Assembly (NCBI RefSeq): GCF_016786215.1
Contig: NZ_JADOBG010000020.1
Span: 1-64,000, forward strand
Direction: 5' to 3'
DNA length: 64,000 nt
Origin: Legionella bononiensis
GTDB taxonomy: Bacteria > Pseudomonadota > Gammaproteobacteria > Legionellales > Legionellaceae
A model generated the notes under the pieces. It searched no databases, had not been told where the DNA came from, and was given only the letters and a program-made list of their open reading frames with translations. The translations under genes were made by a program, and so were the position numbers. Of this stretch, positions 17,245-26,573 are shown in pieces (within the stretch, counting starts at the first letter, position 1; each line of letters starts with the position of its first letter).

Positions 17245-18465
17245 ATGAAAGTCTACTTGGTGGGTGGTGCCGTTCGGGATCAATTATTGGGTATTCCGGT
17301 TAAGGAACGTGATTGGGTTGTTGTTGGTTCAACTCCGGAACAATTGCTAAAAAAGAAGTTTAGACAGGTGGGTCGTGATTTTCCAGTGTTTTTACATCCA
17401 CAAACCAATGAAGAATATGCTTTGGCAAGAACAGAACGAAAATCTGCTCCGGGATATTATGGTTTTGACTGTGATTTTAGTACCTCGGTCACCCTTGAAG
17501 AGGATTTAGCTCGTCGTGATTTAACCATTAATGCGATGGCAATGGATGAACTGGGCAACTTAATTGATCCTTATAATGGACAACAGGATATCAATAACAA
17601 AATATTACGCCATGTTTCGCCTGCTTTCATAGAGGATCCGGTACGAGTTCTCAGAGTCGCCCGTTTTGCTTCCCGATTTCATAGTCTTGGTTTTACCCTG
17701 GCCAATGAAACGCGATCGTTAATGTATGCGATGGTTAAACGAGGTGAATTATCTCATTTGGTTCCAGAACGTGTCTGGCAGGAATTTCAAAGGAGCCTGG
17801 AAGAAAAGAATCCTGAACAGTTTATTACTACCTTGCGTTCGTGTGGTGCTCTGGGAGTGATTCTTCCTGAAATTAACTCATTATTTGGGGTGCCCAATCC
17901 TTATCACCACCACCCGGAAATAGACAGCGGTGTTCATAGTTTATTAGTCTTGCAATCTGCTGTAGCTTTAAGCCCTGATCCTATTATTCGTTTTGCGGCC
18001 TTAGTGCATGATTTAGGTAAAGTAATGACGCCAATACGCGAATGGCCAAAACATTATAGACATGAAGACTCTGGGGTGGCTGTTATAGAAGCTTTGTGTA
18101 TGCGATTGCGAATACCCAATGATTATCGTGTTCTGGCTGCTCTTGTCTCAAGATTTCATTTGACCATTCATCGCATATTTGAATTGCGTGCCAATACCAT
18201 AGTGGATCTATTGGAACGTACAGATGCCTTTCGAAGACCTCATTTGTTTCATAATGTACTTATCGCGTGCCAGGCTGATGCAGAAGGACGTGGAAGACCA
18301 GTAGACTATAAGCCAATGGAATTATGGTCTAAAATTTTATCCGAATGTGTTAAAGTAAACCCCAAAGAATTAATAGCGCAAGGTTATGAAGGAAAAGCCA
18401 TCAAGGAGGCTCTGCATGTACGTCGCGTAGCCTGTGTAAAACAATTACTAAATTCCTGGAAATGA
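17245..18465 (+). CDS. cca: CCA tRNA nucleotidyltransferase with HD domain
   Basis: 406 residues from the ATG at 17245, where homologues begin ([15 protein letters not shown]); the frame extends 15 codons upstream without support. Catalytic motif VGGAVRDxLLG, metal ligands in [10 protein letters not shown] and RxxRFA ([12 protein letters not shown]) identify a class II CCA-adding enzyme. The C-terminal half holds an HD domain (LVHDLGK), as in the E. coli multifunctional enzyme, with 2',3'-cyclic phosphodiesterase and phosphatase potential. It repairs tRNA 3' ends. It heads a run with orn and queH at one to few base spacing. Confidence 0.95.
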   Translation: MKVYLVGGAVRDQLLGIPVKERDWVVVGSTPEQLLKKKFRQVGRDFPVFLHPQTNEEYALARTERKSAPGYYGFDCDFSTSVTLEEDLARRDLTINAMAMDELGNLIDPYNGQQDINNKILRHVSPAFIEDPVRVLRVARFASRFHSLGFTLANETRSLMYAMVKRGELSHLVPERVWQEFQRSLEEKNPEQFITTLRSCGALGVILPEINSLFGVPNPYHHHPEIDSGVHSLLVLQSAVALSPDPIIRFAALVHDLGKVMTPIREWPKHYRHEDSGVAVIEALCMRLRIPNDYRVLAALVSRFHLTIHRIFELRANTIVDLLERTDAFRRPHLFHNVLIACQADAEGRGRPVDYKPMELWSKILSECVKVNPKELIAQGYEGKAIKEALHVRRVACVKQLLNSWK

Positions 18466-18466
18466 A

Positions 18467-19024
18467 ATGAAAAATAATCAAAATTTAATATGGATAGATT
18501 TGGAAATGACAGGGTTGGAGCCTGAGCAGGATAGAATTATAGAAATGGCCACTATCGTTACTGATCCTCACCTGAATATTTTAGCCGAAGGACCTGTTAT
18601 TGCTGTATCACAACCTAAATCGTTAATTGATGGAATGGATGCCTGGAATACGAAGCAACATAATCAGTCTGGATTGGTTAAACGGGTATTGGAAAGTCAA
18701 ATTGGTGAAGCTCAGGCAGAACAATTGACCATCGATTTTTTGAAACAATATCTGGATAAAGGTAAATCACCTATGTGTGGGAATAGTATTTGCCAGGATA
18801 GACGATTTTTATATAAATATATGCCTGAACTCGCTGCTTTTTTTCACTATCGAAATCTGGATGTAAGCACTTTAAAGGAACTGGTTATTCGTTGGAGACC
18901 AGAGTTATTGAGTGGATTGGTTAAAGAATCCAAACATCTTGCTTTAGACGATATTAAAGATTCAATTAACGAGTTAGCGTATTATCGTCAGCATTTCATC
19001 AACTTGCCGGAAGTAACAAAATGA
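18467..19024 (+). CDS. orn: Oligoribonuclease
   Basis: 185 residues, DEDDh 3'-5' exonuclease. Exo I is [20 protein letters not shown]; Exo II lies around [16 protein letters not shown]. The C-terminal [14 protein letters not shown] gives the Exo III Asp and the catalytic His. It degrades short RNAs (2-5 nt) and pGpG from cyclic-di-GMP turnover. Starts one base after cca ends and overlaps queH by four bases (ATGA), so coupled translation is likely. Confidence 0.96.
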   Translation: MKNNQNLIWIDLEMTGLEPEQDRIIEMATIVTDPHLNILAEGPVIAVSQPKSLIDGMDAWNTKQHNQSGLVKRVLESQIGEAQAEQLTIDFLKQYLDKGKSPMCGNSICQDRRFLYKYMPELAAFFHYRNLDVSTLKELVIRWRPELLSGLVKESKHLALDDIKDSINELAYYRQHFINLPEVTK

Positions 19025-19674
19025 TACAAAGAGAACGACTGGAGCTGCCTAATGGCGCGAATAAATTATTATTACATTCCTGCTGCGCGCCATGCTCTGG
19101 AGAGGTAATGGAAGCATTGGTCTTTTCAGAAATTGAATTTGCCATATATTTTTATAATCCCAATATTCATCCGGTACAAGAATATGAAATCAGGAAACAG
19201 GAAAATATAAAATTTGCTGAAAAGCATAATATTCCTTTTATCGATGCTGATTATGATAAAGATAACTGGTTTGAGCGGGCCAAGGGATTAGAATGGGAGC
19301 CTGAGCGTGGTAAACGATGCACCATGTGTTTTGATATGCGTTTTGAACGAACTGCTTTATATGCACATGAGCATGGGTTTCCAGTTATTTGCAGTTCATT
19401 GGGAATATCGCGTTGGAAAGATATGAACCAAATTAACGACTGTGGTGTTCGTGCAGCAAGTCATTATCCGGAGCTGGTGTATTGGACTTATAATTGGAGA
19501 AAAAATGGCGGATCTGAACGCATGTATGAGATCGCCAAACGGGAAGAGTTTTATAAACAGGAGTATTGTGGATGTGTGTATTCATTAAGAGACACCAATG
19601 CCTGGCGAAAACAGAAAACTCGTGACAGAATTAAAATAGGGATTAATTATTATACCGATGAGCAGCAACAATAA
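19021..19674 (+). CDS. queH: Epoxyqueuosine reductase QueH
   Basis: 217 residues. Conserved cysteines in [13 protein letters not shown], the [11 protein letters not shown] motif and CGCVYS are the QueH (former DUF208) signature for [4Fe-4S] and metal binding. It carries out the last step of queuosine formation in tRNA, replacing the cobalamin-dependent QueG. The start overlaps the orn stop. In E. coli queG lies near orn, so this is a non-orthologous swap in a related position. The tgt gene for queuine/preQ1 insertion lies elsewhere in the window (34777). Confidence 0.94.
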   Translation: MIQRERLELPNGANKLLLHSCCAPCSGEVMEALVFSEIEFAIYFYNPNIHPVQEYEIRKQENIKFAEKHNIPFIDADYDKDNWFERAKGLEWEPERGKRCTMCFDMRFERTALYAHEHGFPVICSSLGISRWKDMNQINDCGVRAASHYPELVYWTYNWRKNGGSERMYEIAKREEFYKQEYCGCVYSLRDTNAWRKQKTRDRIKIGINYYTDEQQQ

Positions 19675-19682
19675 GGAACATT

Positions 19683-20624
19683 ATGAGTAAGCATTCGCAT
19701 GAGGGATCAGATAACCATCATGACCATCATGGTCATAGTCACGGTGAGGTAACGTATAATAAGTCCTTTTTAATTGCGATTATTGCGAATAGTGTCTTTG
19801 TGGTTCTACAGATTGTCTATGCTTATATAGCCAATTCGACCAGTTTATTAGCCGATGCGTTTCATAACTTAGGTGACGTTCTGGGTTTGATTCTGGCTTG
19901 GATTGCTATAGGTTTAATGAGTCTTAAACCGACAAAAAAAGCAACTTATGGTTTGAAGAAAACGTCCATATTGGCCGCTTTGGTTAACGGTGGGTTACTG
20001 ATTTTTACTTGTGGGATAATTGCCACTGAGGCAGTGTATAAATTAATGTCTCCTACGGAAATCCAAGCGGTGTCCGTAATGATTGTTGCGGGGATTGGAA
20101 TTATTGTAAATGGTACTACTGCCTTATTATTTTTGCGCGGATCCGATGATCTCAACATACGAGGGGCTTATTTGCATTTGTTTTATGATGCTCTGGTTTC
20201 TGTTGGTGTGGTTTTTTCTGCTGCATTATTGTATTGGACTGGCTGGTTGTGGATAGATCCGGTGGTGGGCATATTGATTGCTCTCGTGATTCTAAAAGGA
20301 ACCTGGTCGTTATTTGCGGATAGTTTCAGATTAATTATTGACGGAGTTCCCAGAGCGATTTCCTGGGCTGCTGTAAGCGAGTTCCTGATTTCCTGGCCAG
20401 GGGTTCAGAGTATTCATGATTTGCATATCTGGGCTATGAGTACTAAAGAAAATGCTTTGTCAGTACATCTCTATATGCCTAATGATTTTCTAAGTGACGA
20501 ATCTCGAGCAGAAATGGTTGAGCAGTTGAGAAAACAATTCGGGATTCAACATGTGACGATTCAGACTGAAAAGACGGAAAAGGATTGTAATGATGCCTGT
20601 CATTCACCAATGTCCTGGATTTAA
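19683..20624 (+). CDS. Cation diffusion facilitator, zinc/cadmium exporter (CzcD/ZitB-like)
   Basis: 313 residues. A His-rich N-terminus (HDHHGHSHG) is followed by six membrane helices. HNLGDVLGL in TM2 and YDALVS in TM5 supply the metal-site residues (HxxxD in TM2; Asp in TM5). A C-terminal cytosolic ferredoxin-like domain holds VQSIHDLHIWAMS. CDF proteins exchange protons for Zn, Cd or Co and export them. The gene has a GGAACATT leader eight bases after queH, so it may be cotranscribed with cca-orn-queH. Confidence 0.92.
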   Translation: MSKHSHEGSDNHHDHHGHSHGEVTYNKSFLIAIIANSVFVVLQIVYAYIANSTSLLADAFHNLGDVLGLILAWIAIGLMSLKPTKKATYGLKKTSILAALVNGGLLIFTCGIIATEAVYKLMSPTEIQAVSVMIVAGIGIIVNGTTALLFLRGSDDLNIRGAYLHLFYDALVSVGVVFSAALLYWTGWLWIDPVVGILIALVILKGTWSLFADSFRLIIDGVPRAISWAAVSEFLISWPGVQSIHDLHIWAMSTKENALSVHLYMPNDFLSDESRAEMVEQLRKQFGIQHVTIQTEKTEKDCNDACHSPMSWI

Positions 20625-20785
20625 TGGATTAAGGACTTACAAAATTTCCAAATCTTTTCGTTAAAAGGAATTGAGCGTAAGTCATGAGATTGTTTCTTGA
20701 TACGCTAGTTTTGGTAACCGACTTGAATTTGAATGTCATTATTGAGATTTGTATTATCGATAAATCGATTGATAGTTCTGTATCC

Positions 20786-20976
20786 TCATAACCTCCTCCT
20801 TTTGAGCATTGCCATTAAGTTAAGTGGTTATTGTGAATTGACTATTTTCGTAGCCTGTATTAGCGAAGCGTAATACGGGGAGGGAAATAATGGAGTTTGA
20901 GGCCACTTAAATCCTGTATGACGCTTTGCTAATACTGGCTACTCTGGCTGGATCGTCATAACCTCCCTGTTTTGAG
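20786..20976. repeat. Composite intergenic repeat with inverted arms
   Basis: Arms 20850-20879 and 20913-20942 are inverted copies at 25 of 30 positions (GTAGCC-GTATTAGC-AAGCG). They are flanked by an imperfect direct repeat, TCATAACCTCC followed by TTTTGAG, at 20786 and 20956. The layout fills most of the 363-base gap between the convergent CDF and hemY genes and looks like a REP/BIME-type element. It may also fold and end transcription. Confidence 0.65.
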
Positions 20977-20987
20977 GAGGTTGCCTA

Positions 20988-22169
20988 CTAAGGCTTATTT
21001 ATCGCTAATGCCAATCCCTTTCTGAAACTCTGACATGCCAGAAAAGAGTCGTTCAGTTTTTCATAAAGTTTACCCAGTTCATTGTAAGCTGATGGAGTTG
21101 GGTTCAATTCATTAGATTGTTCCAGATATTGTTTCGCTTTTCCCCACAAATGTTGGGCCATACAGAGTCGACCTAAACATAAATACAAGGGAGCTGAATG
21201 AGGATTTTTTTTAAGTAATGATTCAGCAAAGGATAATTGATGTTCATCATTATAAAACAAACCATAGAGCTCAATGAGATGAGAATCAAATTCTTTGCGA
21301 AGACAGCGTCTTAATAATGCTTCTGCCTGGGCATAGTCTTGCTTTCCGTATAAGTAGCGGACATATTCAGTAACTATCTCGGAATTATAAGATAAAGATT
21401 TGGGGAGCGAATTAAAAAGATTGGATACCGCTTCGGATTGATGTTGTTTGGTTAAATCTATTATTGCTTGCTGATAGGTGTTTTTTTGTAATTGATCAAA
21501 AGCACTATCGGAAATCACATGATTTTTTTTTAAATCGGGTAAAAGTGCTATTAATTGAGGCCAATCCCGGACTTCTTCATACAGGTTCATCAACAATTTC
21601 AAAACATAGGGGTGGCGAGGCGCCAGGTCTTGTAGATGTCGTAGCGTTGCTAATGCTTGCTCCCATTGATGATTTGCAAGCTGCAGCTGTGCTTGGGTTA
21701 ACTCCACCGCAATTTTAGCTTCTGGCATTGATTGTTGGGCTTCTCGTAAATAATGGTCTCGTAATTGACTGTCTCCCATTTTTTGCGCGGCTCGGGCAGC
21801 AGTTAAATAATTAAGCAGAGGAGTGTCTGTATTAGGTAAGGCCTGGATTAAATGATTTTTTGCTTTTTGCCAGTAGCCTTCGCTGTATTCAATTAATCCT
21901 TTCCGGGTTGTCGCTTGGGCTTTTTGAGCTAACCGTCGGGTATTCCATTTGCTCAGGGCTCCGGGGGTTCTTGCTATTTTATGACAAAATTGTAAAAAAA
22001 TATGCAGTATCATAAATAAGAAAAGCAGACCAAATAGTGTTACCCATAAAGTAGTTTCGATAGTCCAGTGATTAATTGCAATTAATACATAGCCAGGATC
22101 GTAATTGAGTTGAATTCCCAGATATACCGAACCTAATAAGATTATAAAAGCAACGAGAATTCGTATCAT
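20988..22169 (-). CDS. hemY: HemY-like TPR membrane protein
   Basis: 393 residues. Two N-terminal membrane helices (ILVAFIILLGSVYLGIQL; LWVTLFGLLFLFMILHIFLQF) form the HemY_N domain, followed by TPR-like helices (LAPRHPYVLKLLMNLYEEVRDWPQLIALLP; LYLCLGRLCMAQHLWGKAKQYLEQS). This is the gammaproteobacterial HemY of the hemCDXY cluster, not protoporphyrinogen oxidase; its exact role in haem metabolism is unresolved. It starts two bases after hemX and is last in the operon. Confidence 0.9.
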   Translation of the reverse strand: MIRILVAFIILLGSVYLGIQLNYDPGYVLIAINHWTIETTLWVTLFGLLFLFMILHIFLQFCHKIARTPGALSKWNTRRLAQKAQATTRKGLIEYSEGYWQKAKNHLIQALPNTDTPLLNYLTAARAAQKMGDSQLRDHYLREAQQSMPEAKIAVELTQAQLQLANHQWEQALATLRHLQDLAPRHPYVLKLLMNLYEEVRDWPQLIALLPDLKKNHVISDSAFDQLQKNTYQQAIIDLTKQHQSEAVSNLFNSLPKSLSYNSEIVTEYVRYLYGKQDYAQAEALLRRCLRKEFDSHLIELYGLFYNDEHQLSFAESLLKKNPHSAPLYLCLGRLCMAQHLWGKAKQYLEQSNELNPTPSAYNELGKLYEKLNDSFLACQSFRKGLALAINKP

Positions 22170-22171
22170 TA

Positions 22172-23302
22172 TCAGTTCACTCCTTTCTCGCTGTTATTTA
22201 TTGGATTGTCATGTGATTCATTACTTTCAATGATCTGATTAAGCTGGGGCAGGGCAGAACCTGTAACTGGTTTTTCCTGTATTATTTTAACGTGCTGTAA
22301 TTCTGTTATTTGATTTAACAAAGCAGCCGTATCTTGCGCTTTTTCATCAAAAATTCTTTTGATGTTATTACTGGCTTGTGTTAGTGCAAATTGATATACA
22401 GTCGGATTGTTATTCAGTATTGCCCATTGCGCTTCCTGGAGATTCAGTCGAATGTTCTCTTTTAATGCGGATTCGAACAAGGGGGACATAAGTGGTTTGA
22501 TGTTTTCATCGGTGCGGCGGACAATAACCACTTGTTCTAATAATTTGAGACTGTTTTTTAACCGTGCTTTCCAGGTTGAGGAATCAGATGATTGAGACAA
22601 CTCCGTCTGGCCTGTTACTTTATTTCGTTCTAGTGGTGATTGGACGGTCAGATTGCTGACACTGAGTTGTGCCGCATCCAGCTGGCTGAGTAATCCTGGA
22701 ATATCAACAGTTGGTACTGCCTTTAACTGGGCAATCTCTTTAGCGATTACTTGTCGAATATCAAAAATCTGAGGGGTGTTTAATTGACTTAACAGTTTAT
22801 CGGCTTGCTGAAGCAGGGAGATCGATGCGTTATAATTATCGCTCCAGTGAGTATTGATTTGCGCTAATTCCAGGTAATATCGTGCTTTGAGAAGGAGCCA
22901 GTCCTGATTTTGATACAGGCGTTGTTTCATGGCAATTTGCAGTTCTTTATTTAAGCCATCAATTCGGATTTGCAAGTTGTTGTGTGCTTGTTGTATTTTA
23001 TTTTCTTTCTCAGTAAATTGATCCTGGATGTTGGATTGATTTTGCTCTAAATCTTCAACTTGGCTCATCAGGGTCTTATTTTCATCTACTAAATGCGTTT
23101 GTAATCTTTTATTGATCTGATTGTTATAAAGATTAATAACAATAGCGACAATGGCAATAATCAGGGCAGTACTTGATAGTAATGAATTGTTTTTGTGAGT
23201 GGTCAAATTATCGTGCTCTTGTACTGGCTTATCAGGCTCACTCTCTGAGTTATGGAGTACTTGAGTAGCTTCTTTTTTTTCTTCTTCATTGCTATTTGCC
23301 AT
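22172..23302 (-). CDS. hemX: HemX-like inner membrane protein
   Basis: 376 residues. An acidic cytosolic N-terminus and one membrane helix (LLSSTALIIAIVAIVINLY, about residues 41-59) are followed by a coiled coil (QVEDLEQNQSNIQDQFTEKENK) and a helical domain with WLLLKARYYLELAQ. This matches the HemX family, often labelled uroporphyrinogen-III C-methyltransferase although no methyltransferase motif is visible here. It overlaps hemD by eleven bases and sits directly before hemY. Confidence 0.9.
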   Translation of the reverse strand: MANSNEEEKKEATQVLHNSESEPDKPVQEHDNLTTHKNNSLLSSTALIIAIVAIVINLYNNQINKRLQTHLVDENKTLMSQVEDLEQNQSNIQDQFTEKENKIQQAHNNLQIRIDGLNKELQIAMKQRLYQNQDWLLLKARYYLELAQINTHWSDNYNASISLLQQADKLLSQLNTPQIFDIRQVIAKEIAQLKAVPTVDIPGLLSQLDAAQLSVSNLTVQSPLERNKVTGQTELSQSSDSSTWKARLKNSLKLLEQVVIVRRTDENIKPLMSPLFESALKENIRLNLQEAQWAILNNNPTVYQFALTQASNNIKRIFDEKAQDTAALLNQITELQHVKIIQEKPVTGSALPQLNQIIESNESHDNPINNSEKGVN

Positions 23303-24062
23303 GGATTAATCCTTGATAATAATCAAACAATGTACTCATCATCCTGTCAGGATGGCTAATTATAATCTTTGTAATACCACTTAATGCCGCTGAGTTAGCA
23401 AGTCGCTCACTAAGAACAATAGCGGGTTTGTTTTTCAGCCAGTCATGTGCCTCTTTGCAGAACATCTTAAAAAGGTTATGCATGGACTGTTCACTTGTTA
23501 ACAGTATAATATCCACTAAATCCTCGCGCCATAACGAATTGATCAATTGATGATGAACTTCGGGCATTACTCGTTTGTATACTGCCAGGCTGCATAAATT
23601 GGCTCCCTTTTCTATTAGAGTTTGTTCAATAAGCGGCCTTCCTCCTTCCCCCTTAAATAATAGCACGGTTTGATTTTTTAATTGTTGTAAACAATGAAGT
23701 GCTAACAAATGTTCGCTATCAGGCACATCCGGAATGTCATTGATTTCAATATGAAACTTACTCAGCTCTTTTGCGCTTCCCTTGCCAATTGCGATGACGT
23801 TAATATGTTTTGGCCACGCGATATTATGACGGAATAATTGAGTAAAACAATAATGCACCGCGTTAGCGCTGATAAATATAGCCTGACTCACGTTTTTTAA
23901 GTTGGGTAATGAGTTTATCCATGGAACTTCCGATTCAACGATTTCTAGAGTAGGACATGCAATGGCTATTCCACCGGCTTCAGTAATTGCGCTATTGAGC
24001 GCGTAGGCCTGTTTTTGGGGTCGAGTATTCAAGACGCGAAGCCCATGCAGTGACTGACTCAT
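23292..24062 (-). CDS. hemD: Uroporphyrinogen-III synthase
   Basis: 256 residues starting at the ATG at 24062, which overlaps the hemC stop (ATGA); a longer frame to 24119 runs inside hemC and is not preferred. The fold markers are GLRVLNTRPQKQAYAL at the N-terminus, VSQAIFISANAVHYCF, and IILLTSEQSMHNLF. It closes and inverts ring D of hydroxymethylbilane to give uroporphyrinogen III, the product passed from HemC. Sequence is divergent, as is usual for this family. Confidence 0.92.
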   Translation of the reverse strand: MSQSLHGLRVLNTRPQKQAYALNSAITEAGGIAIACPTLEIVESEVPWINSLPNLKNVSQAIFISANAVHYCFTQLFRHNIAWPKHINVIAIGKGSAKELSKFHIEINDIPDVPDSEHLLALHCLQQLKNQTVLLFKGEGGRPLIEQTLIEKGANLCSLAVYKRVMPEVHHQLINSLWREDLVDIILLTSEQSMHNLFKMFCKEAHDWLKNKPAIVLSERLANSAALSGITKIIISHPDRMMSTLFDYYQGLIHGK

Positions 24063-24988
24063 TCTGACAGAGTATCCAGTAATTTTGCCGCTCCTCTGTT
24101 TAAGAGATTTTGACTGCATTGCATGGCTAATTGATGTGCCTGTTCCATTGTTCCTGTTTGAGTATCGTCGATGAACAGAGAGCCAATCGGATTTAAAATC
24201 TTTGCTTTCAACTGCAGTTGGCTGTCGGAGATCATTTTACAAAAAACAGCTAACGGTACATGACAATTACCACCGAGTTGAGCATTGACAGTTCGCTCAG
24301 TGTGAACACAAAGTGAGGAAACCGGATCATTTAAAATGCCAATTATCTTTTGAATGTCCTGATCATCGGATCGGCATTCAATACACAAAGCGCCTTGACC
24401 GCACGCGGGTAACATGATGTCGTCTGATAACAGCTCGGTAATGGATTGTTCTAGTCCCATACGCTCAAGGCCGGCTGCTGCCAGGATAATGGCATCATAT
24501 TCACCTGCTTCGAGTTTGGCAAGTCGGGTATTAATATTTCCACGTAAGGTTTTGATCTGAAGATCGGGTCTGTATGCTAGTAACTGCGATTGACGTCTAA
24601 GGCTTGAAGTTCCCACAATTGCGTTTAGAGGAAGCTCATCACAATGAGTGAATTTCGTACTGACCAGGGCATCATAGGGATTGTGTCTTTTACAAATCGC
24701 AGCCAGGCTAAGTCCAGAGGGTAGTTCAGCGGGCATGTCCTTTGTAGAATGGACTGCAAAATCCGCTCTCTTATCCAGTAATGCCTCTTCAAGTTCTTTA
24801 ACAAATAAACCTTTCCCTCCGGCCACTAATAATTTATCTTTAAGAAATTTGTCGCCTGAGGTTACCATGGGCAGTAATTCGATAGTTAAAGATGGCCATT
24901 GTTTTAATAGAGTCTCTCTGACATGGTTTGCTTGCCATAACGCCAGTGGACTTTGACGTGTAGCGATTCGAATGGTTTTTGGCTTCAT
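24059..24988 (-). CDS. hemC: Porphobilinogen deaminase (hydroxymethylbilane synthase)
   Basis: 309 residues. N-terminal IRIATRQSPLALWQA, the substrate/cofactor segments FAVHSTKDMPAELPSGL and GTSSLRRQSQLL, and the dipyrromethane-binding Cys in LGGNCHVPLA are all present. It joins four porphobilinogens. First gene of a four-gene minus-strand unit hemC-hemD-hemX-hemY with overlapping or near-abutting junctions. Confidence 0.97.
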   Translation of the reverse strand: MKPKTIRIATRQSPLALWQANHVRETLLKQWPSLTIELLPMVTSGDKFLKDKLLVAGGKGLFVKELEEALLDKRADFAVHSTKDMPAELPSGLSLAAICKRHNPYDALVSTKFTHCDELPLNAIVGTSSLRRQSQLLAYRPDLQIKTLRGNINTRLAKLEAGEYDAIILAAAGLERMGLEQSITELLSDDIMLPACGQGALCIECRSDDQDIQKIIGILNDPVSSLCVHTERTVNAQLGGNCHVPLAVFCKMISDSQLQLKAKILNPIGSLFIDDTQTGTMEQAHQLAMQCSQNLLNRGAAKLLDTLSE

Positions 24989-25172
24989 GGATTATCAGAT
25001 GCTTGGAAAATAAGCGTTGATAATAGCATTGATTCTTGCTTTCTGCTAAGGGAATGGAGTTAAGTAAGTCTAGAGTTCTAGCAAGACTGGATTGAAGGGT
25101 TTATCACGATTAGGCAAGAAGTTCTGCCAGGATAAATGATGATTAATAGCATTGAACCTGGGTTTATTGACG

Positions 25173-25201
25173 ACTCCGATTAAGTCGACTCGGACTTTTT
25201 T
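25173..25201 (+). terminator. Imperfect hairpin with T run upstream of lqsS
   Basis: ACTCCGA and TCGGACT pair with one mismatch around a ten-base loop, followed by six T. It sits 59 bases before lqsS on the plus strand. It may end a short upstream transcript or be part of the lqsS leader. The rest of 24989-25260 has no gene. Confidence 0.4.
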
Positions 25202-25260
25202 GCGGAGCGTTGGGAATGAGTTGTCAAAACACTTTTTAAAAAAAGGGAAAAGGATTAGGG

Positions 25261-26550
25261 ATGTGGCAAATTAAGAAAATTGTGAGGCATTTAGATGAAT
25301 CCATGCAACGAAGCTTATCTAACTCCGCTCATCAATTGGTTGCTGTTGGCGCCATAGCATTTTTAGGGTTTCCATTTTTTTATCTGATTTGGGTGTATTG
25401 TTTCCCGCAAGCTTATGAAAGCATGCTATTACGTCTTATTGGCAGTATGTTAGGCCTGGGATTAATGCTGACTCCTTACTGGCCGGCCCAATGGAAGAAT
25501 TATTTATCCTGGTATTGGTTTTTAACCTTATTGTTTACCTTACCGTTTTTTTTCACCTTTCTTTTTTTGATGAATGAGGCCAGCGTTATCTCAGCAATGT
25601 CTTTGCTTTGCAGTGTATTTTTGTTGGTATTGCTCGTCGATTTATTGAGCTTAACCATCGTCTTGAATTTGGGTGTTGGCATGGCTTTAATAGGATATTA
25701 CTGGCTGTCTCCGCACATTTATTTTGGAGAAGAACACATAGAAATGGCCTTAGTCATCCTTTTTACTATAATAGCAGGCTCTACATTAAATTATAAAACT
25801 GCCATGCTGCAACAGCAGCGTTTAGCCGGGATGGCCGCTGCCGCGGGAATGATTGCTCATGAATTGAGAACTCCTTTATTGGGAATTAAAAGTGGCGCTC
25901 AGGCCTTGGTTCAATATTTACCCGGATTAATTCAAGGTTATCAACTTGCTAAAGAACATCAGTTGATACTAACTCCTTTGAAAGAGCGGCGATTGCTGCA
26001 ATTGGAAGGCGTAAGTGATCGTATTGTAAGTGAGATTGATTACGCGAATACTATTATTGATATGTTATTGGTTAAGGCAGGTCGCGAGAACACCATACAG
26101 AATTGTATTATGGAAACGTGCTCCATGGCAGATTGTTTGAATGAAGCGATTTCACGATATCCGTTTTTATCACCACGAGAGCGAACTTTAATTTCCTGGG
26201 AAGGGGATTTTCAATTTAAAGGATCAAAATTGCTCATGCAGCATGTCTTATTTAATTTAATAAAAAATGCACTCTATATGATAGCAACCGCTCAACGCGG
26301 CGAGATTCATATTTGGACTGAATATGGCGATAAATTCAATTACTTACATTTTAAAGACACCGCTAAAGGAATGACCAGTCAACAGGTTTCTCGATTGTTT
26401 AATCATTTCTATACCACGACGTTTATGGGGACTGGCATAGGGCTTTCTTTTTGTAAATTAGTGATGAATGGTTTTGGTGGCACTATTAGTTGTGAAGCTG
26501 AAGAAGGGCAATATGCTTTATTTAGCTTGAGTTTTCCAATTATGGATTAA
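25261..26550 (+). CDS. lqsS: Sensor histidine kinase LqsS
   Basis: 429 residues. About six N-terminal membrane helices (residues 25-175) are followed by the HisKA motif GMIAHELRTPLLGIKSGAQ, placing the phosphoacceptor at His200. The HATPase domain has N box LFNLIKNALYMI, then DTAKGMT and GTGIGLSFCK. Gene context (hdeD, lqsR, lqsA nearby) and His200 fit Legionella LqsS, the receptor for the alpha-hydroxyketone LAI-1. It signals to LqsR. The first residues MWQIKKIVRHLDESMQRS resemble CqsS-type kinases. Confidence 0.94.
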   Translation: MWQIKKIVRHLDESMQRSLSNSAHQLVAVGAIAFLGFPFFYLIWVYCFPQAYESMLLRLIGSMLGLGLMLTPYWPAQWKNYLSWYWFLTLLFTLPFFFTFLFLMNEASVISAMSLLCSVFLLVLLVDLLSLTIVLNLGVGMALIGYYWLSPHIYFGEEHIEMALVILFTIIAGSTLNYKTAMLQQQRLAGMAAAAGMIAHELRTPLLGIKSGAQALVQYLPGLIQGYQLAKEHQLILTPLKERRLLQLEGVSDRIVSEIDYANTIIDMLLVKAGRENTIQNCIMETCSMADCLNEAISRYPFLSPRERTLISWEGDFQFKGSKLLMQHVLFNLIKNALYMIATAQRGEIHIWTEYGDKFNYLHFKDTAKGMTSQQVSRLFNHFYTTTFMGTGIGLSFCKLVMNGFGGTISCEAEEGQYALFSLSFPIMD

Positions 26551-26573
26551 TTTTAATACTCAGGGATAGAATA

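Noticed and set aside
20988..22169. HemY as protoporphyrinogen oxidase
   Set aside because: The protein has two membrane helices and TPR-like repeats and no FAD-binding motif, so it is the TPR-type HemY of the hemCDXY cluster.
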